DNA of 64,000 bases from Trinickia soli (GTDB lineage Bacteria > Pseudomonadota > Gammaproteobacteria > Burkholderiales > Burkholderiaceae). The stretch covers positions 1 to 64,000 of the forward strand of contig NZ_PNYB01000001.1 of NCBI RefSeq assembly GCF_002879855.1, in the 5' to 3' direction. A program made the translations under genes and the position numbers. A model generated the notes under the pieces. That model was given only the letters and a program-made list of their open reading frames with translations. It was not told the origin of the DNA and did no database searches. Every line of letters begins with the position of its first letter. Within the stretch, counting starts at the first letter, position 1. Positions 43,029-51,650 of this stretch are shown here, in pieces.

Positions 43029-44648
43029 ATGAAAAAGGACACCTCACAATACGGTGCTGTCGGAGCCGAGACCACGCTCGAGCAGTTGACCGCGAAGGGC
43101 GCTTCGCGACGGGACGCGCTGCGTGCGCTCGTCGCGGCGGGCCTCGTTACCGTGACCGGCGGCGGTTTGCTGGTCGCGAGCACGGCGGCGCAGGCTCAGG
43201 CCACGCCGAAGCAGGGCGGCAAGATCCGCGTGGCCACGCAGTCGTCGTCCACGGCCGATACGCTCGACCCGGCCAAGGGCTCGCTCGCGACCGACTATGT
43301 CCGCTGCAATATGATCTACAACGGCTTGACGGAACTCGATTCGCACCTGGGCGCAACCATGGCGCTCGCGACTTCGTTCGACACGCAGGACGCCAAGGTG
43401 TGGGTGGTCAAGCTGCGCCCGGGCGTGCAATTCCATGACGGCAAAGCGCTCACACCGGCCGACGTCATCTATTCGCTGCTGCGCCACAAGGATCCGGCGA
43501 CGGCGTCCAAGGCGAAGACGCTCGCCGATCAGATCAGCGATGCCAAAGCGACGGGACCCAACGAAGTCACGATTACGCTGGTGGGCCCGAATGCGGATCT
43601 GCCCGTTATCCTGGCGGACGCACATTTCCTGATCGTCAAAGACGGCACGAAGGATTTCACGAAGACGGCGGTCGGCACCGGTCCGTTCAAGCTCAAGGAA
43701 TTCACGCCGGGCGTCCATACGGTCGTCGTCAAGAACGAGCACTACTGGAAGCCGGGCCTGCCGCATCTCGACGAAATCGAGCTGATCGGGATCAGCGACG
43801 AATCGGCGCGGGTGAACGCGCTGCTTTCGGGCGACGTGCAGCTCATCAATCAAGTGAGCCCTCAGTCGACGCAGCGTATCAAGGCCACGCCGGGCTTCAC
43901 CGTGCTCGAAACGAAGACGGGTCAATACACCGACCTCATCATGCGCAACGACGGCGGCATCAGCGGCAACCAGGATTTCCGCCTCGGGCTCATGCATTTG
44001 CAGAACCGCGAGCAGATGCGCCAAGCGGTGTTTCAAGGCTACGGCGCGATCGGCAACGATCAGCCGATCGATCCGACCAACAAGTACTATTTCGCGGGGC
44101 TGCCGCAACGGAAGTTCGACCCGGACAAAGCGAAGTTCTACTTCAAGAAAGCCAATCTGGGCAGCACGCCGCTGCAGGTGTTCGCATCGCCGGCCGCCGA
44201 CGGCTCCGTCGACATGGCCACGCTGTTGCAGCAAGCCGCCCCGCTCGCCGGTCTGAACCTGCAAGTGATGCGCGTGCCTGCAGACGGCTACTGGTCGAAT
44301 CACTGGATGAAGCATCCGCTCGGCTACGGTTCGATCAATGCACGTCCGACGGCCGATATGCTGTTCACGCAGTTCTTCAAATCCGATGCGCCGTGGAACG
44401 AGGCGAACTGGAAGGATCCGCAATTCGACCAGATGCTCGTTGCTGCGCGAGGCGAGCCGGACGAGGCGAAGCGCAAAAAGATTTACGGCGACATGCAGGT
44501 GCTCGTGCATGAGAAGGGCGGAATCGGCATTCCCATGTTCCTGAGTTCGCTCGACGCGCATACGGCGAAGCTCCAGGGACTTGGCTCGATTCCGCTCGCC
44601 GGCTTGATGGGCTTCGCTTTTGCGGAGCATGTCTGGCTCGAGGCGTGA
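43029..44648 (+). CDS. DppA-like ABC solute-binding protein with Tat-type signal
   Basis: A 539-residue extracellular binding protein of family 5 (peptide/opine/nickel group). The N-terminus carries S-R-R-D-A-L-R-A-L-V-A-A-G-L, a twin-arginine signal, with A-Q-A cleavage near residue 57. The mature part has T-L-D-P-A-K-G, L-R-P-G-V-Q-F-H-D-G-K and F-K-L-K-E-F-T-P-G, typical of the family. The ATG at 43029 follows GGAGAAG. Permease and ATPase genes follow directly. Gene context (a flavoenzyme of the opine/hydroxyproline type) suggests an N-substituted amino acid or small peptide as ligand. Confidence 0.88.
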   Translation: MKKDTSQYGAVGAETTLEQLTAKGASRRDALRALVAAGLVTVTGGGLLVASTAAQAQATPKQGGKIRVATQSSSTADTLDPAKGSLATDYVRCNMIYNGLTELDSHLGATMALATSFDTQDAKVWVVKLRPGVQFHDGKALTPADVIYSLLRHKDPATASKAKTLADQISDAKATGPNEVTITLVGPNADLPVILADAHFLIVKDGTKDFTKTAVGTGPFKLKEFTPGVHTVVVKNEHYWKPGLPHLDEIELIGISDESARVNALLSGDVQLINQVSPQSTQRIKATPGFTVLETKTGQYTDLIMRNDGGISGNQDFRLGLMHLQNREQMRQAVFQGYGAIGNDQPIDPTNKYYFAGLPQRKFDPDKAKFYFKKANLGSTPLQVFASPAADGSVDMATLLQQAAPLAGLNLQVMRVPADGYWSNHWMKHPLGYGSINARPTADMLFTQFFKSDAPWNEANWKDPQFDQMLVAARGEPDEAKRKKIYGDMQVLVHEKGGIGIPMFLSSLDAHTAKLQGLGSIPLAGLMGFAFAEHVWLEA

Positions 44649-44722
44649 TTCGAAGATCGCAGTTTGAAATTCGCCGATCGTCGCGACATCGGCCGATGAT
44701 GCAGTGAAGGAGACGCAAGTAG

Positions 44723-45679
44723 ATGAAACGTCAAGCGTATAAGCTCATCGCGAGCCGTCTCGGCCTTGCGTTGCTGACATTGCTGATCGTATCGGCGATG
44801 GTGTTCGCCATGACGGGCCTGCTGCCGGGTGACGCCGCGCAGCAGGCCCTCGGCCAAGCCGCCACGCCGCAAGCCGTGGCGGCATTGCGGCATCAACTCG
44901 GCTTGGACCAGCCGGCGCTGCAGCGATATCTGGAATGGCTTGCTCACATCGTCAGAGGCGACTTCGGCGTATCGCTGTCGAACAGCCTGCCCGTGAGCGA
45001 GCTCATTTCAACGCGGCTGCCCAATTCACTGATGCTCGCCGGCCTGACGACGATCGTCGCGGTGCCGATTGCGCTGGCGATCGGCGTTTTGTCGGCGATG
45101 TATCGCGGCTCGTGGCTCGATCGCGGTTTGAACATCCTGACGCTGTCTACCGTGGCCGTGCCCGAGTTTCTCGTCGCCACGATCGCCGTCTTGATCTTCG
45201 CCGTGAAGCTGCATTGGCTGCCGGCACTGTCGTATCTGTCGTCGGTGTCCTCGTTCGGCGATCTCATACGCATTTATGCAATGCCTGTCATGACGCTTTG
45301 TTGTGTGTTGATCGCACAAATGGCCCGCATGACGCGCGCCGCGGTGCTCGATCAGCTGAACTCCGGCTACGTGGAAATGGCGTGCTTGAAGGGCGCTTCG
45401 CAAGTGCGGGTCGTCTTGCGCCATGTGTTGCCGAATGCGATTGGCCCGATCGCCAATGCGGTGGCGCTCAGTTTGTCCTACCTGTTCGGCGGCGTCGTCA
45501 TCGTCGAATCGATTTTCAACTATCCGGGACTCGCGAGCCTGATGGTAGACGCGGTAACCAATCGCGACATGCCGCTCGTGCAGGGCTGCGTCATGGTGTT
45601 TTGCGCAGCTTATCTCTCGCTCGTATTGATGGCGGACCTATGTCAGATCGTTTCCAATCCGAGGCTTCGTCAACGATGA
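44723..45679 (+). CDS. ABC transporter permease, DppB-like
   Basis: A 318-residue inner-membrane permease of the peptide/opine group with six predicted helices. It has the N-terminal L-L-P-G-D-A-A segment of this family and the ATPase-contacting EAA-like loop G-A-S-Q-V-R-V-V-L-R-H-V-L-P-N-A. AAGGAG precedes the ATG. It overlaps the second permease gene by ATGA. Confidence 0.9.
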   Translation: MKRQAYKLIASRLGLALLTLLIVSAMVFAMTGLLPGDAAQQALGQAATPQAVAALRHQLGLDQPALQRYLEWLAHIVRGDFGVSLSNSLPVSELISTRLPNSLMLAGLTTIVAVPIALAIGVLSAMYRGSWLDRGLNILTLSTVAVPEFLVATIAVLIFAVKLHWLPALSYLSSVSSFGDLIRIYAMPVMTLCCVLIAQMARMTRAAVLDQLNSGYVEMACLKGASQVRVVLRHVLPNAIGPIANAVALSLSYLFGGVVIVESIFNYPGLASLMVDAVTNRDMPLVQGCVMVFCAAYLSLVLMADLCQIVSNPRLRQR

Positions 45680-46590
45680 ACCGTCCCGCTCAACCCTCGA
45701 TTCCGCACGCGGGCACGCAGATCTACGATCAAGCGCAGCCCGGCGCAGAGGCCCGCCCGCGTCGACAGAGGCGCTCGCGCCTTTCGTGGCTCGGCAGGAT
45801 CGGCCTCGCTCTGGTCTGTTTCTGGCTGGCGATGGCCGTGTTCGGGCCTATGCTCGCCCCATACAAAGAAGGGGCGCTTACTTCGCCGTTCAGCTTTGCG
45901 AGCTACAGTGTGGCGCATCCGTTCGGCACCGACTATCTGGGCCGCGACATGCTGAGCCGTATCCTCTTCGGCGCACGCTATACGGTGGGGCTGGCGCTTG
46001 CGGCCGCCCTGCTCGCGAGCGGCATCGGCACTTGCCTGGGACTCCTCGCGGCCGTGTCGGCGCGTTGGGTGGACGAGGTGTTGAGCCGCTTCTTCGACGC
46101 GTTGATCTCGATCCCGAGCAAGGTGCTTGCGCTCGTCGCCATCGCCGCGTTCGGATCGTCGATTCCGATTCTGACGATCGTCGCCGCGGTGGCGTACGTT
46201 CCGGGTGCGTTCCGCATCTCGCGTTCGCTGGCCGTCAATCTGATGACGCTTGAGTATGTGCTCGTCGCGCGGGCGCGCGGCGAGCGTCTGCTCTATATCG
46301 CGCGTGTCGAATTACTGCCGAACATGATCCATCCGGTGCTTGCCGATTTCGGCCTTCGGTTCGTCTTCATCGTGCTGCTGCTGAGCGGCCTCAGCTTTCT
46401 CGGCCTTGGTGTGCAGCCCCCGAATGCCGATTGGGGTTCGCTCGTTCGCGAGAATATCGGCGGCTTGTCGCAAGCGGCGCCCGCTGTGCTGATGCCTTCG
46501 ATCGCCATCGCCACGCTGACCGTCGGCATGAACCTGCTTATCGACAGCTTGCGTCGTCACGCCGGCTTCGGACAGGGAGCGCAGAAATGA
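45676..46590 (+). CDS. ABC transporter permease, DppC-like
   Basis: A 304-residue permease. A cytosolic N-terminal extension (about 35 residues, basic) precedes the first helix. The family markers H-P-F-G-T-D-Y-L-G-R-D-M-L-S-R and A-R-G-E-R-L-L-Y-I-A-R-V-E-L-L-P-N are present, as is S-F-L-G-L-G-V-Q-P-P. The start at 45676 is coupled to the preceding stop; an upstream ATG near 45640 is possible. It overlaps the ATPase gene by ATGA. Confidence 0.9.
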   Translation: MNRPAQPSIPHAGTQIYDQAQPGAEARPRRQRRSRLSWLGRIGLALVCFWLAMAVFGPMLAPYKEGALTSPFSFASYSVAHPFGTDYLGRDMLSRILFGARYTVGLALAAALLASGIGTCLGLLAAVSARWVDEVLSRFFDALISIPSKVLALVAIAAFGSSIPILTIVAAVAYVPGAFRISRSLAVNLMTLEYVLVARARGERLLYIARVELLPNMIHPVLADFGLRFVFIVLLLSGLSFLGLGVQPPNADWGSLVRENIGGLSQAAPAVLMPSIAIATLTVGMNLLIDSLRRHAGFGQGAQK

Positions 46591-48428
46591 GCGATCTCAT
46601 GATCGAAGTGAAAGGCCTGCGCGTCACCGCAGGCAGCGCAGACGGCGATGTCGTGGAAATCGTGAAAGGAGTCGATTTCACCGTCAAGAAGGGCGAAGTG
46701 CTTGCCTTGATCGGCGAATCGGGCTCGGGCAAGACCACGATCGCGCTGGCGCTGCTCGGCTATACCCGGCAAGGATGCGCATTCGCCGGCGGCAGCGTGC
46801 GGGTGGGCACCGCCGATGTGCTCGCGCTCGACGACGCGGGGCGGCGCGCCTTGCGCGCGCGCACCGTGGCCTACGTCGCGCAAAGCGCGGCGGCGGGTTT
46901 CAATCCGGCGCGCACGTTGATGGACCAGGTCGTGGAACCTGCGCTGCTGCATCGACTGATGACGCGCGAGGCGGCGCGCGCGAAAGCCGTCGAACTTTTT
47001 CGTGCGTTGGCGTTGCCCGATCCCGACCATATCGGCGACCGCTATCCGCATCAGGTCTCGGGCGGACAGTTGCAGCGGTTGATGGCAGCCATGGCGTTGA
47101 TCACCGACCCTGCCGTAGTCGTGTTCGATGAGCCGACGACCGCACTCGACGTCACGACGCAAATCGAAGTATTGGTCGCGTTCAAGCGCGTGATCAAAGA
47201 GCTGGGCACGACGGCGGTGTACGTCTCGCACGATCTGGCTGTCGTGGCGCAGATGGCCGATCGGATCATCGTGCTCAACGGCGGCGAAGTGCAGGAGTGC
47301 GGCGACGTCGACCAAGTGCTCGATGCCCCTGAGCATGCCTATACGCGTGCGTTGCTGGCGGCGTCGGCGCGCAAGGAGGGGCAACTGGCGCCCGGCGGCG
47401 TGTCAACGGAAGCGGCGGATGTGCCGCTGTTGGAAATCCGCGGCTTGTCGGCCGGCTACGGCCGCATCGATCGCAACGGCAATCCTGCCGTGCGCGTGCT
47501 CGACGATGTCAATTTGTCGATCGCGCGCGGCAGTGCGCTCGGTGTCATCGGCGAGTCGGGGTCCGGCAAGACGACACTTGCACGTGTCGTCGCGGGACTC
47601 GTCGAGCGCGCGAGCGGATCGGTGCTGTTCGAAGGGCAGCCGCTTTCCGCCGGTCTTCGCGGAAGGACATCCGATCAGTACCGCAGAATCCAGCTCGTCT
47701 TTCAGAATGCCGATACCGCCCTGAACCCGAGCCATACGGTGGAAGAAATACTGGGCCGCCCGCTCGCTTTCTACAAAGGGTTGCACGGCGCCGCTGCGAG
47801 GCGGCGCATCGGCGAGTTGCTCGATCTCGTCAAGTTGCCGGCGTCGACGGCTGCGCGGCGGCCAGGCGGCTTGTCGGGCGGACAAAAGCAGCGCGTCAAT
47901 TTCGCGCGGGCGCTGGCCGCCGAGCCTTCGCTGATCCTTTGCGATGAAGTGACATCGGCGCTCGATACTGTCGTCGGTGCGGCGATTCTTGATCTACTGC
48001 GGGAATTGCGGCGCGAGCTCGGCGTGTCGTACATGTTCATCAGCCACGACATCTCCACGGTGCGCGCGGTCTGCGACGAAGTCATCGTGCTTTATGCGGG
48101 GAAACGCGTGGAGGCGGGGCAGCGCGGCCTGCTCGACCAACCGCCGCATCACCCCTACACAGGTTTGCTGGTCGATTCCGTGCCGGCGCTCAAGCGCGGT
48201 TGGCTCGATGCGCGCCGCAACGTTGATGTCGCGACGTTGCCGCCGCTGTCGGATGATGCTGTCGGCACGGGCCTGTGCAGCTTCAGAGCGCGTTGTGCCG
48301 CTCGTGTGGAAGGCAGGTGCAATACAACGCCGCCGCCACTGCGGACCTTACCGTCGGGTGCGCAGATCCTCTGCCATCGATCGGCCGACGAGTTGAAACT
48401 GCTGCAGCCGCTGCGGGGTGTCGCGTGA
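46587..48428 (+). CDS. Fused double ABC ATPase (DppD-DppF-like)
   Basis: A 613-residue cytosolic protein with two complete ATPase cassettes. The first (about residues 5-270) has Walker A G-E-S-G-S-G-K-T-T, signature V-S-G-G-Q-L-Q-R-L and Walker B V-V-V-F-D-E-P. The second (about 285-545) has G-E-S-G-S-G-K-T-T, L-S-G-G-Q-K-Q-R-V and L-I-L-C-D-E-V. A Cys-rich tail (C-S-F-R-A-R-C then R-C) follows, as in oligopeptide transporter ATPases. It energises the adjacent permeases. Its stop overlaps the GTG start of the ferredoxin-like subunit, so importer and dehydrogenase are made from one message. Confidence 0.93.
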   Translation: MSDLMIEVKGLRVTAGSADGDVVEIVKGVDFTVKKGEVLALIGESGSGKTTIALALLGYTRQGCAFAGGSVRVGTADVLALDDAGRRALRARTVAYVAQSAAAGFNPARTLMDQVVEPALLHRLMTREAARAKAVELFRALALPDPDHIGDRYPHQVSGGQLQRLMAAMALITDPAVVVFDEPTTALDVTTQIEVLVAFKRVIKELGTTAVYVSHDLAVVAQMADRIIVLNGGEVQECGDVDQVLDAPEHAYTRALLAASARKEGQLAPGGVSTEAADVPLLEIRGLSAGYGRIDRNGNPAVRVLDDVNLSIARGSALGVIGESGSGKTTLARVVAGLVERASGSVLFEGQPLSAGLRGRTSDQYRRIQLVFQNADTALNPSHTVEEILGRPLAFYKGLHGAAARRRIGELLDLVKLPASTAARRPGGLSGGQKQRVNFARALAAEPSLILCDEVTSALDTVVGAAILDLLRELRRELGVSYMFISHDISTVRAVCDEVIVLYAGKRVEAGQRGLLDQPPHHPYTGLLVDSVPALKRGWLDARRNVDVATLPPLSDDAVGTGLCSFRARCAARVEGRCNTTPPPLRTLPSGAQILCHRSADELKLLQPLRGVA

Positions 48429-48739
48429 ACGGACGGTTCGTGCGCGTAGCCGAGTGCGGGCGCAAAACGTTCACGATCATGGTCGATGGTGTTGGCTGCG
48501 AAGCGGCCGAGGGCGATACCGTGCTCGTCGCCGTGCTCAATTGTGTGCGCGCCGTGCGCGATTCCGAATTCGGCGATGGCAGGCGCGCCGGTTTTTGCCT
48601 GATGGGAGCTTGTCAGGACTGCTGGGTCTGGTGCGAAGACGGCACGCGATTGCGTGCCTGCACGACACCGGCTGCGCCAGGCATGTCGATCGTCACGCGC
48701 ATTGGGGCGAGCAAGGAGGGCGTATGGCCGCACGCGTGA
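48425..48739 (+). CDS. (2Fe-2S) subunit of a heterotrimeric dehydrogenase, HcnA-like
   Basis: A 104-residue ferredoxin-fold protein. The Cys pattern in F-C-L-M-G-A-C-Q-D-C-W followed by R-A-C-T-T-P (C-x4-C-x2-C and a distal C) binds one [2Fe-2S] cluster. Size and motif match HcnA and the small subunits of opine oxidases and D-hydroxyproline dehydrogenases. It starts at GTG 48425, overlapping the ATPase stop, and overlaps the next gene by 16 bases. It should pass electrons between the flavin subunits. Confidence 0.88.
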   Translation: MNGRFVRVAECGRKTFTIMVDGVGCEAAEGDTVLVAVLNCVRAVRDSEFGDGRRAGFCLMGACQDCWVWCEDGTRLRACTTPAAPGMSIVTRIGASKEGVWPHA

Positions 48740-50094
48740 TCATCGTCGGCGCGGGCCCGGCCGGCGTGCGGGCGGCGCAGGCGCTTGTCGAGGCCGGGCA
48801 TCGGCCTGTCGTCATCGATGAAGGCAGGCGCGATGGCGGGCAGATCTATCGCCGTCAACCGGAAGGGTTCAAGCGCTCGTACGATGCGCTCTACGGAACG
48901 GAGGCGAAGCGCGCGATCGCGCTGCATCAAACGTTCGACGCGTTGAAGCAGCGAATCGACTATCTGCCCGACACGCTGGTCTGGAACATCACGCAGGGCG
49001 AAGTCCATCTCGTCGCGAACGAGCGATACCGCTCGCTCGCATTCGACGCGCTCATCGTTTGCAGTGGCGCGACGGACCGGTTGATGCCCGTCAAAGGGTG
49101 GCAGTACGCGGGCACGTACAGTCTCGGCGGTGCGCAGATCGCGTTGAAATCGCAGGGTTGTGCGATTGGAAGCCGTCCCGTTCTCCTCGGCAGCGGGCCG
49201 TTGCTCTATCTGCTTGCGGCGCAATACGTGAAGGCTGGCGTCCATCCCGTCGCGGTTCTCGATACCTCTACGCTGCAGCAGCGCAATGCGGCGTTGCCGG
49301 CGATGCTCGCTATCCCCTCGACACTGATAAAGGGGCTGCGGCTTCTCCACGTTTTGCGCAAGGCGCGCATACCCATCTATCGCGGCGTGCGCCCTATGGA
49401 AGTGCTTGGTACGCCTGACAATGGAGTATCGGGCGTGGTGGTCGAACAAGCGAATGGTGCTCGTCTCGAACTCGCCTGCGATGCGGTGGCGCTTGGCTAT
49501 CATCTTCGGCCGGAAACGCAGTTGGCCGATCTTGCCGGCTGCGCATTCCACTTCGACGAGGCCGGCAGGCAATGGTTGCCGCGAGTCGACGATGACGGGC
49601 GCAGCAGCGTCAAGGGCGTCTATCTGGCGGGAGACGGCGCACGCGTGCGCGGCGCCGATGCAGCCGAGTGCGCGGGCCGCATTGCAGCGTTGGCCGCCCT
49701 GCACGACTTGGGCGAAAACGTCGAAGCGATGGCGCAGCTGCGGACCACACTTGCGCGATACACGCGTTTCGCCGACGGGTTGAGGCGCGCCTTCCCATGG
49801 CCGGCGCAACAGGCCGCGTGCCTGCCGGACGATGCGATCGTCTGCCGCTGCGAGACGATCACGGCCGGTGCGTTGCGCGGAGTCGTCCGCGCGACGGGCG
49901 CGTGCGAAGCGAATCGCGCGAAGGCGTTTTCTCGCGTGGGCATGGGCCGATGCCAGGGGCGCTACTGCGGACACGCGGCGGCTGAGGTGATCGCGGAGGC
50001 GGCTGGGGTGCCGCTCGATCAGGTTGGCAGGTTGCGTTCTCAGGCTCCGGTCAAACCGCTGCCGATGTCGATTGCTGAGGACTCCGAAGCATGA
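48724..50094 (+). CDS. NAD(P)/FAD oxidoreductase subunit with C-terminal Cys cluster, HcnB/OoxA-like
   Basis: A 456-residue protein. The N-terminal FAD motif is V-I-I-V-G-A-G-P-A-G-V-R-A-A, a second nucleotide motif lies near residue 155 (V-L-L-G-S-G-P-L-L), and Y-L-A-G-D-G-A near 305 is the second FAD contact. The C-terminal domain has C-R-C-E-T-I-T and G-M-G-R-C-Q-G-R-Y-C-G, a BFD-like cluster-binding pattern found in HcnB, OoxA and hydroxyproline dehydrogenase alpha subunits. AAGGAGGG precedes the ATG. It overlaps the next gene by ATGA. Confidence 0.9.
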   Translation: MAARVIIVGAGPAGVRAAQALVEAGHRPVVIDEGRRDGGQIYRRQPEGFKRSYDALYGTEAKRAIALHQTFDALKQRIDYLPDTLVWNITQGEVHLVANERYRSLAFDALIVCSGATDRLMPVKGWQYAGTYSLGGAQIALKSQGCAIGSRPVLLGSGPLLYLLAAQYVKAGVHPVAVLDTSTLQQRNAALPAMLAIPSTLIKGLRLLHVLRKARIPIYRGVRPMEVLGTPDNGVSGVVVEQANGARLELACDAVALGYHLRPETQLADLAGCAFHFDEAGRQWLPRVDDDGRSSVKGVYLAGDGARVRGADAAECAGRIAALAALHDLGENVEAMAQLRTTLARYTRFADGLRRAFPWPAQQAACLPDDAIVCRCETITAGALRGVVRATGACEANRAKAFSRVGMGRCQGRYCGHAAAEVIAEAAGVPLDQVGRLRSQAPVKPLPMSIAEDSEA

Positions 50095-51254
50095 AAGCCC
50101 TAGCGTCGGATGTCGTGATCATCGGCGGCGGGATCGTCGGGACGACCACGGCCTTTTTCTTGCGTCGCCGCGGGCAATCGGTGCGGTTGCTCGAACGCGG
50201 GCTGACCGGCCAGCAGGCGAGCGGCGTCAACTTCGGCGGGGTCCGGCGGCAAGGGCGCGCGCTCGAACAACTGCCGCTTGCCAATCGTGCGCTGGCCACG
50301 TGGCAGCACGCAAACAAATGGCTCGGCGAAGACGTCGAATTCCTTGCCAGCGGCCATACGCGAGTCTGCTATCGCGAGGAAGACGTCGATACGTTCGTTC
50401 GCTATGCCGTCGACGCGCGTGCGTGCGGGCTGGAACTTCAGGTGCTGCAGGGTGCGGCGATGTTCGAGCGGTTTCCGTTCCTCGGCCGCGACGTGTTGGC
50501 GGCGTCGGTCTCGCCGCTCGATGGCCATGCGAACCCGCGTCTGGCGGCGCCCGCATTCGGCAGAGCGGCGGCTCGGCTCGGCGCCGACCTGCATGAAAGC
50601 GTCGAAGTGGTTCGAGTCGAGCATGAAGGGGCGGGCTTTCGCATCGAAGACAAGGCGGGCCGCGTCTACCGCTGCGCTCAGCTCGTCATTTGCGCGGGCG
50701 CCTGGGCGAATCGGCTCAGTTCGCAATTCGGCGAGACGGTGCCGCTTGAAACGCGCGGCCCGCAAATGGCCGTAACGGAGCCTGTTCCGTATGTATTCCG
50801 CTCGTCGATGGGTGTGTACACGTCGGTGAAGGCCGAGAGCGTCTACTTCCGTCAGATTCCGCGGGGAAACCTGATTCTCGGCGGTGGGCTGCATGGTCCG
50901 TCGAGCATCGAGACCTGCCGTGCAGGGGTGTTGCCGCTCAATACCGTGCGGCAGATGGCGCAGTTTCGGCGGCTCGTTCCCGGTCTCGCCCCGCTGCAGG
51001 TGATTCGCACGTGGAGCGGTGTCGAAGGCTATTTGCCCGACTCGGAGCCGGTGATCGGCCCGAGCAGCACCACGCCCGGTCTCTTTTATGGTTTCGGATT
51101 CAGCGGCGCGGGCTTTCAGATCGGGCCCGGTGTGGGCGAAACGTTGGCCGAATTGGTGTCGACGGGTGCGACGCCTATCGCCCTCGATAAGTTTTCGATC
51201 GACCGCTTCGGCCAACAAGCGGCGGCAAGTCAAGAAACAGCGGGTGCAACATGA
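50091..51254 (+). CDS. FAD-dependent amino-acid dehydrogenase subunit, HcnC/OoxB-like (DAO family)
   Basis: A 387-residue D-amino-acid-oxidase-fold protein. The FAD motif V-V-I-I-G-G-G-I-V-G-T-T-T-A-F-F-L is at the N-terminus, V-N-F-G-G-V-R-R-Q-G-R near residue 45 and G-L-F-Y-G-F-G-F-S-G-A-G-F-Q-I-G-P near 330. This is the substrate-oxidising subunit in heterotrimers such as HcnABC and D-hydroxyproline dehydrogenase. The substrate is an amino acid or N-alkyl amino acid; which one is unknown. It overlaps the regulator gene by ATGA. Confidence 0.9.
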   Translation: MKALASDVVIIGGGIVGTTTAFFLRRRGQSVRLLERGLTGQQASGVNFGGVRRQGRALEQLPLANRALATWQHANKWLGEDVEFLASGHTRVCYREEDVDTFVRYAVDARACGLELQVLQGAAMFERFPFLGRDVLAASVSPLDGHANPRLAAPAFGRAAARLGADLHESVEVVRVEHEGAGFRIEDKAGRVYRCAQLVICAGAWANRLSSQFGETVPLETRGPQMAVTEPVPYVFRSSMGVYTSVKAESVYFRQIPRGNLILGGGLHGPSSIETCRAGVLPLNTVRQMAQFRRLVPGLAPLQVIRTWSGVEGYLPDSEPVIGPSSTTPGLFYGFGFSGAGFQIGPGVGETLAELVSTGATPIALDKFSIDRFGQQAAASQETAGAT

Positions 51255-51625
51255 AGCGAACAGAAGGGCTTGACCTGGCAAGGGCTTTCATCGAGGCACA
51301 CTTCGCCGAACCGCTCACGCTCGAGCAGATGGCCGCGCCCGCGGCGCTGAGCATCTCGCGCTTCGCGACGGCGTTTCGCGAGCGGTTCGGCTCGTCGCCT
51401 TATCGCTATCTTTGTGGCCTGCGAATACAGCGAGCGCAGTCGTTGTTGCTCGCCGGCGTACCGAGCGTGGCTGTCGCCACCGAAGTCGGCTTCTTCGATC
51501 AAAGCCATTTCGGCCGGCATTTCAAGCGCATGTGCGGCATGACGCCGACTGCTTTCGTGACCGCATGCGGGGCGTCGCTGAGCAACGCGAAGCGGGTGTC
51601 GTCCAAGCGGCGGTCGATCCGCTGA
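51251..51625 (+). CDS. Minimal AraC-type regulator (DNA-binding domain only)
   Basis: A 124-residue protein that is only the AraC helix-turn-helix pair: L-T-L-E-Q-M-A-A-P-A-A-L-S-I-S-R-F-A-T-A-F-R-E-R-F-G and V-A-V-A-T-E-V-G-F-F-D-Q-S-H-F-G-R-H-F-K-R. There is no effector-binding domain, so it may act constitutively or with a partner. It is translationally coupled to the dehydrogenase subunit before it, and the deacylase gene follows after 25 bases, so it is probably an internal regulator of the operon. Confidence 0.85.
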   Translation: MKRTEGLDLARAFIEAHFAEPLTLEQMAAPAALSISRFATAFRERFGSSPYRYLCGLRIQRAQSLLLAGVPSVAVATEVGFFDQSHFGRHFKRMCGMTPTAFVTACGASLSNAKRVSSKRRSIR

Positions 51626-51650
51626 TTCCATTGAAGCCGGGAGTGAAGGC

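Noticed and set aside
43044-44630. 528-residue minus-strand frame
   Set aside because: Antisense to the DppA-like binding protein, which has a signal peptide, ribosome site and family motifs.
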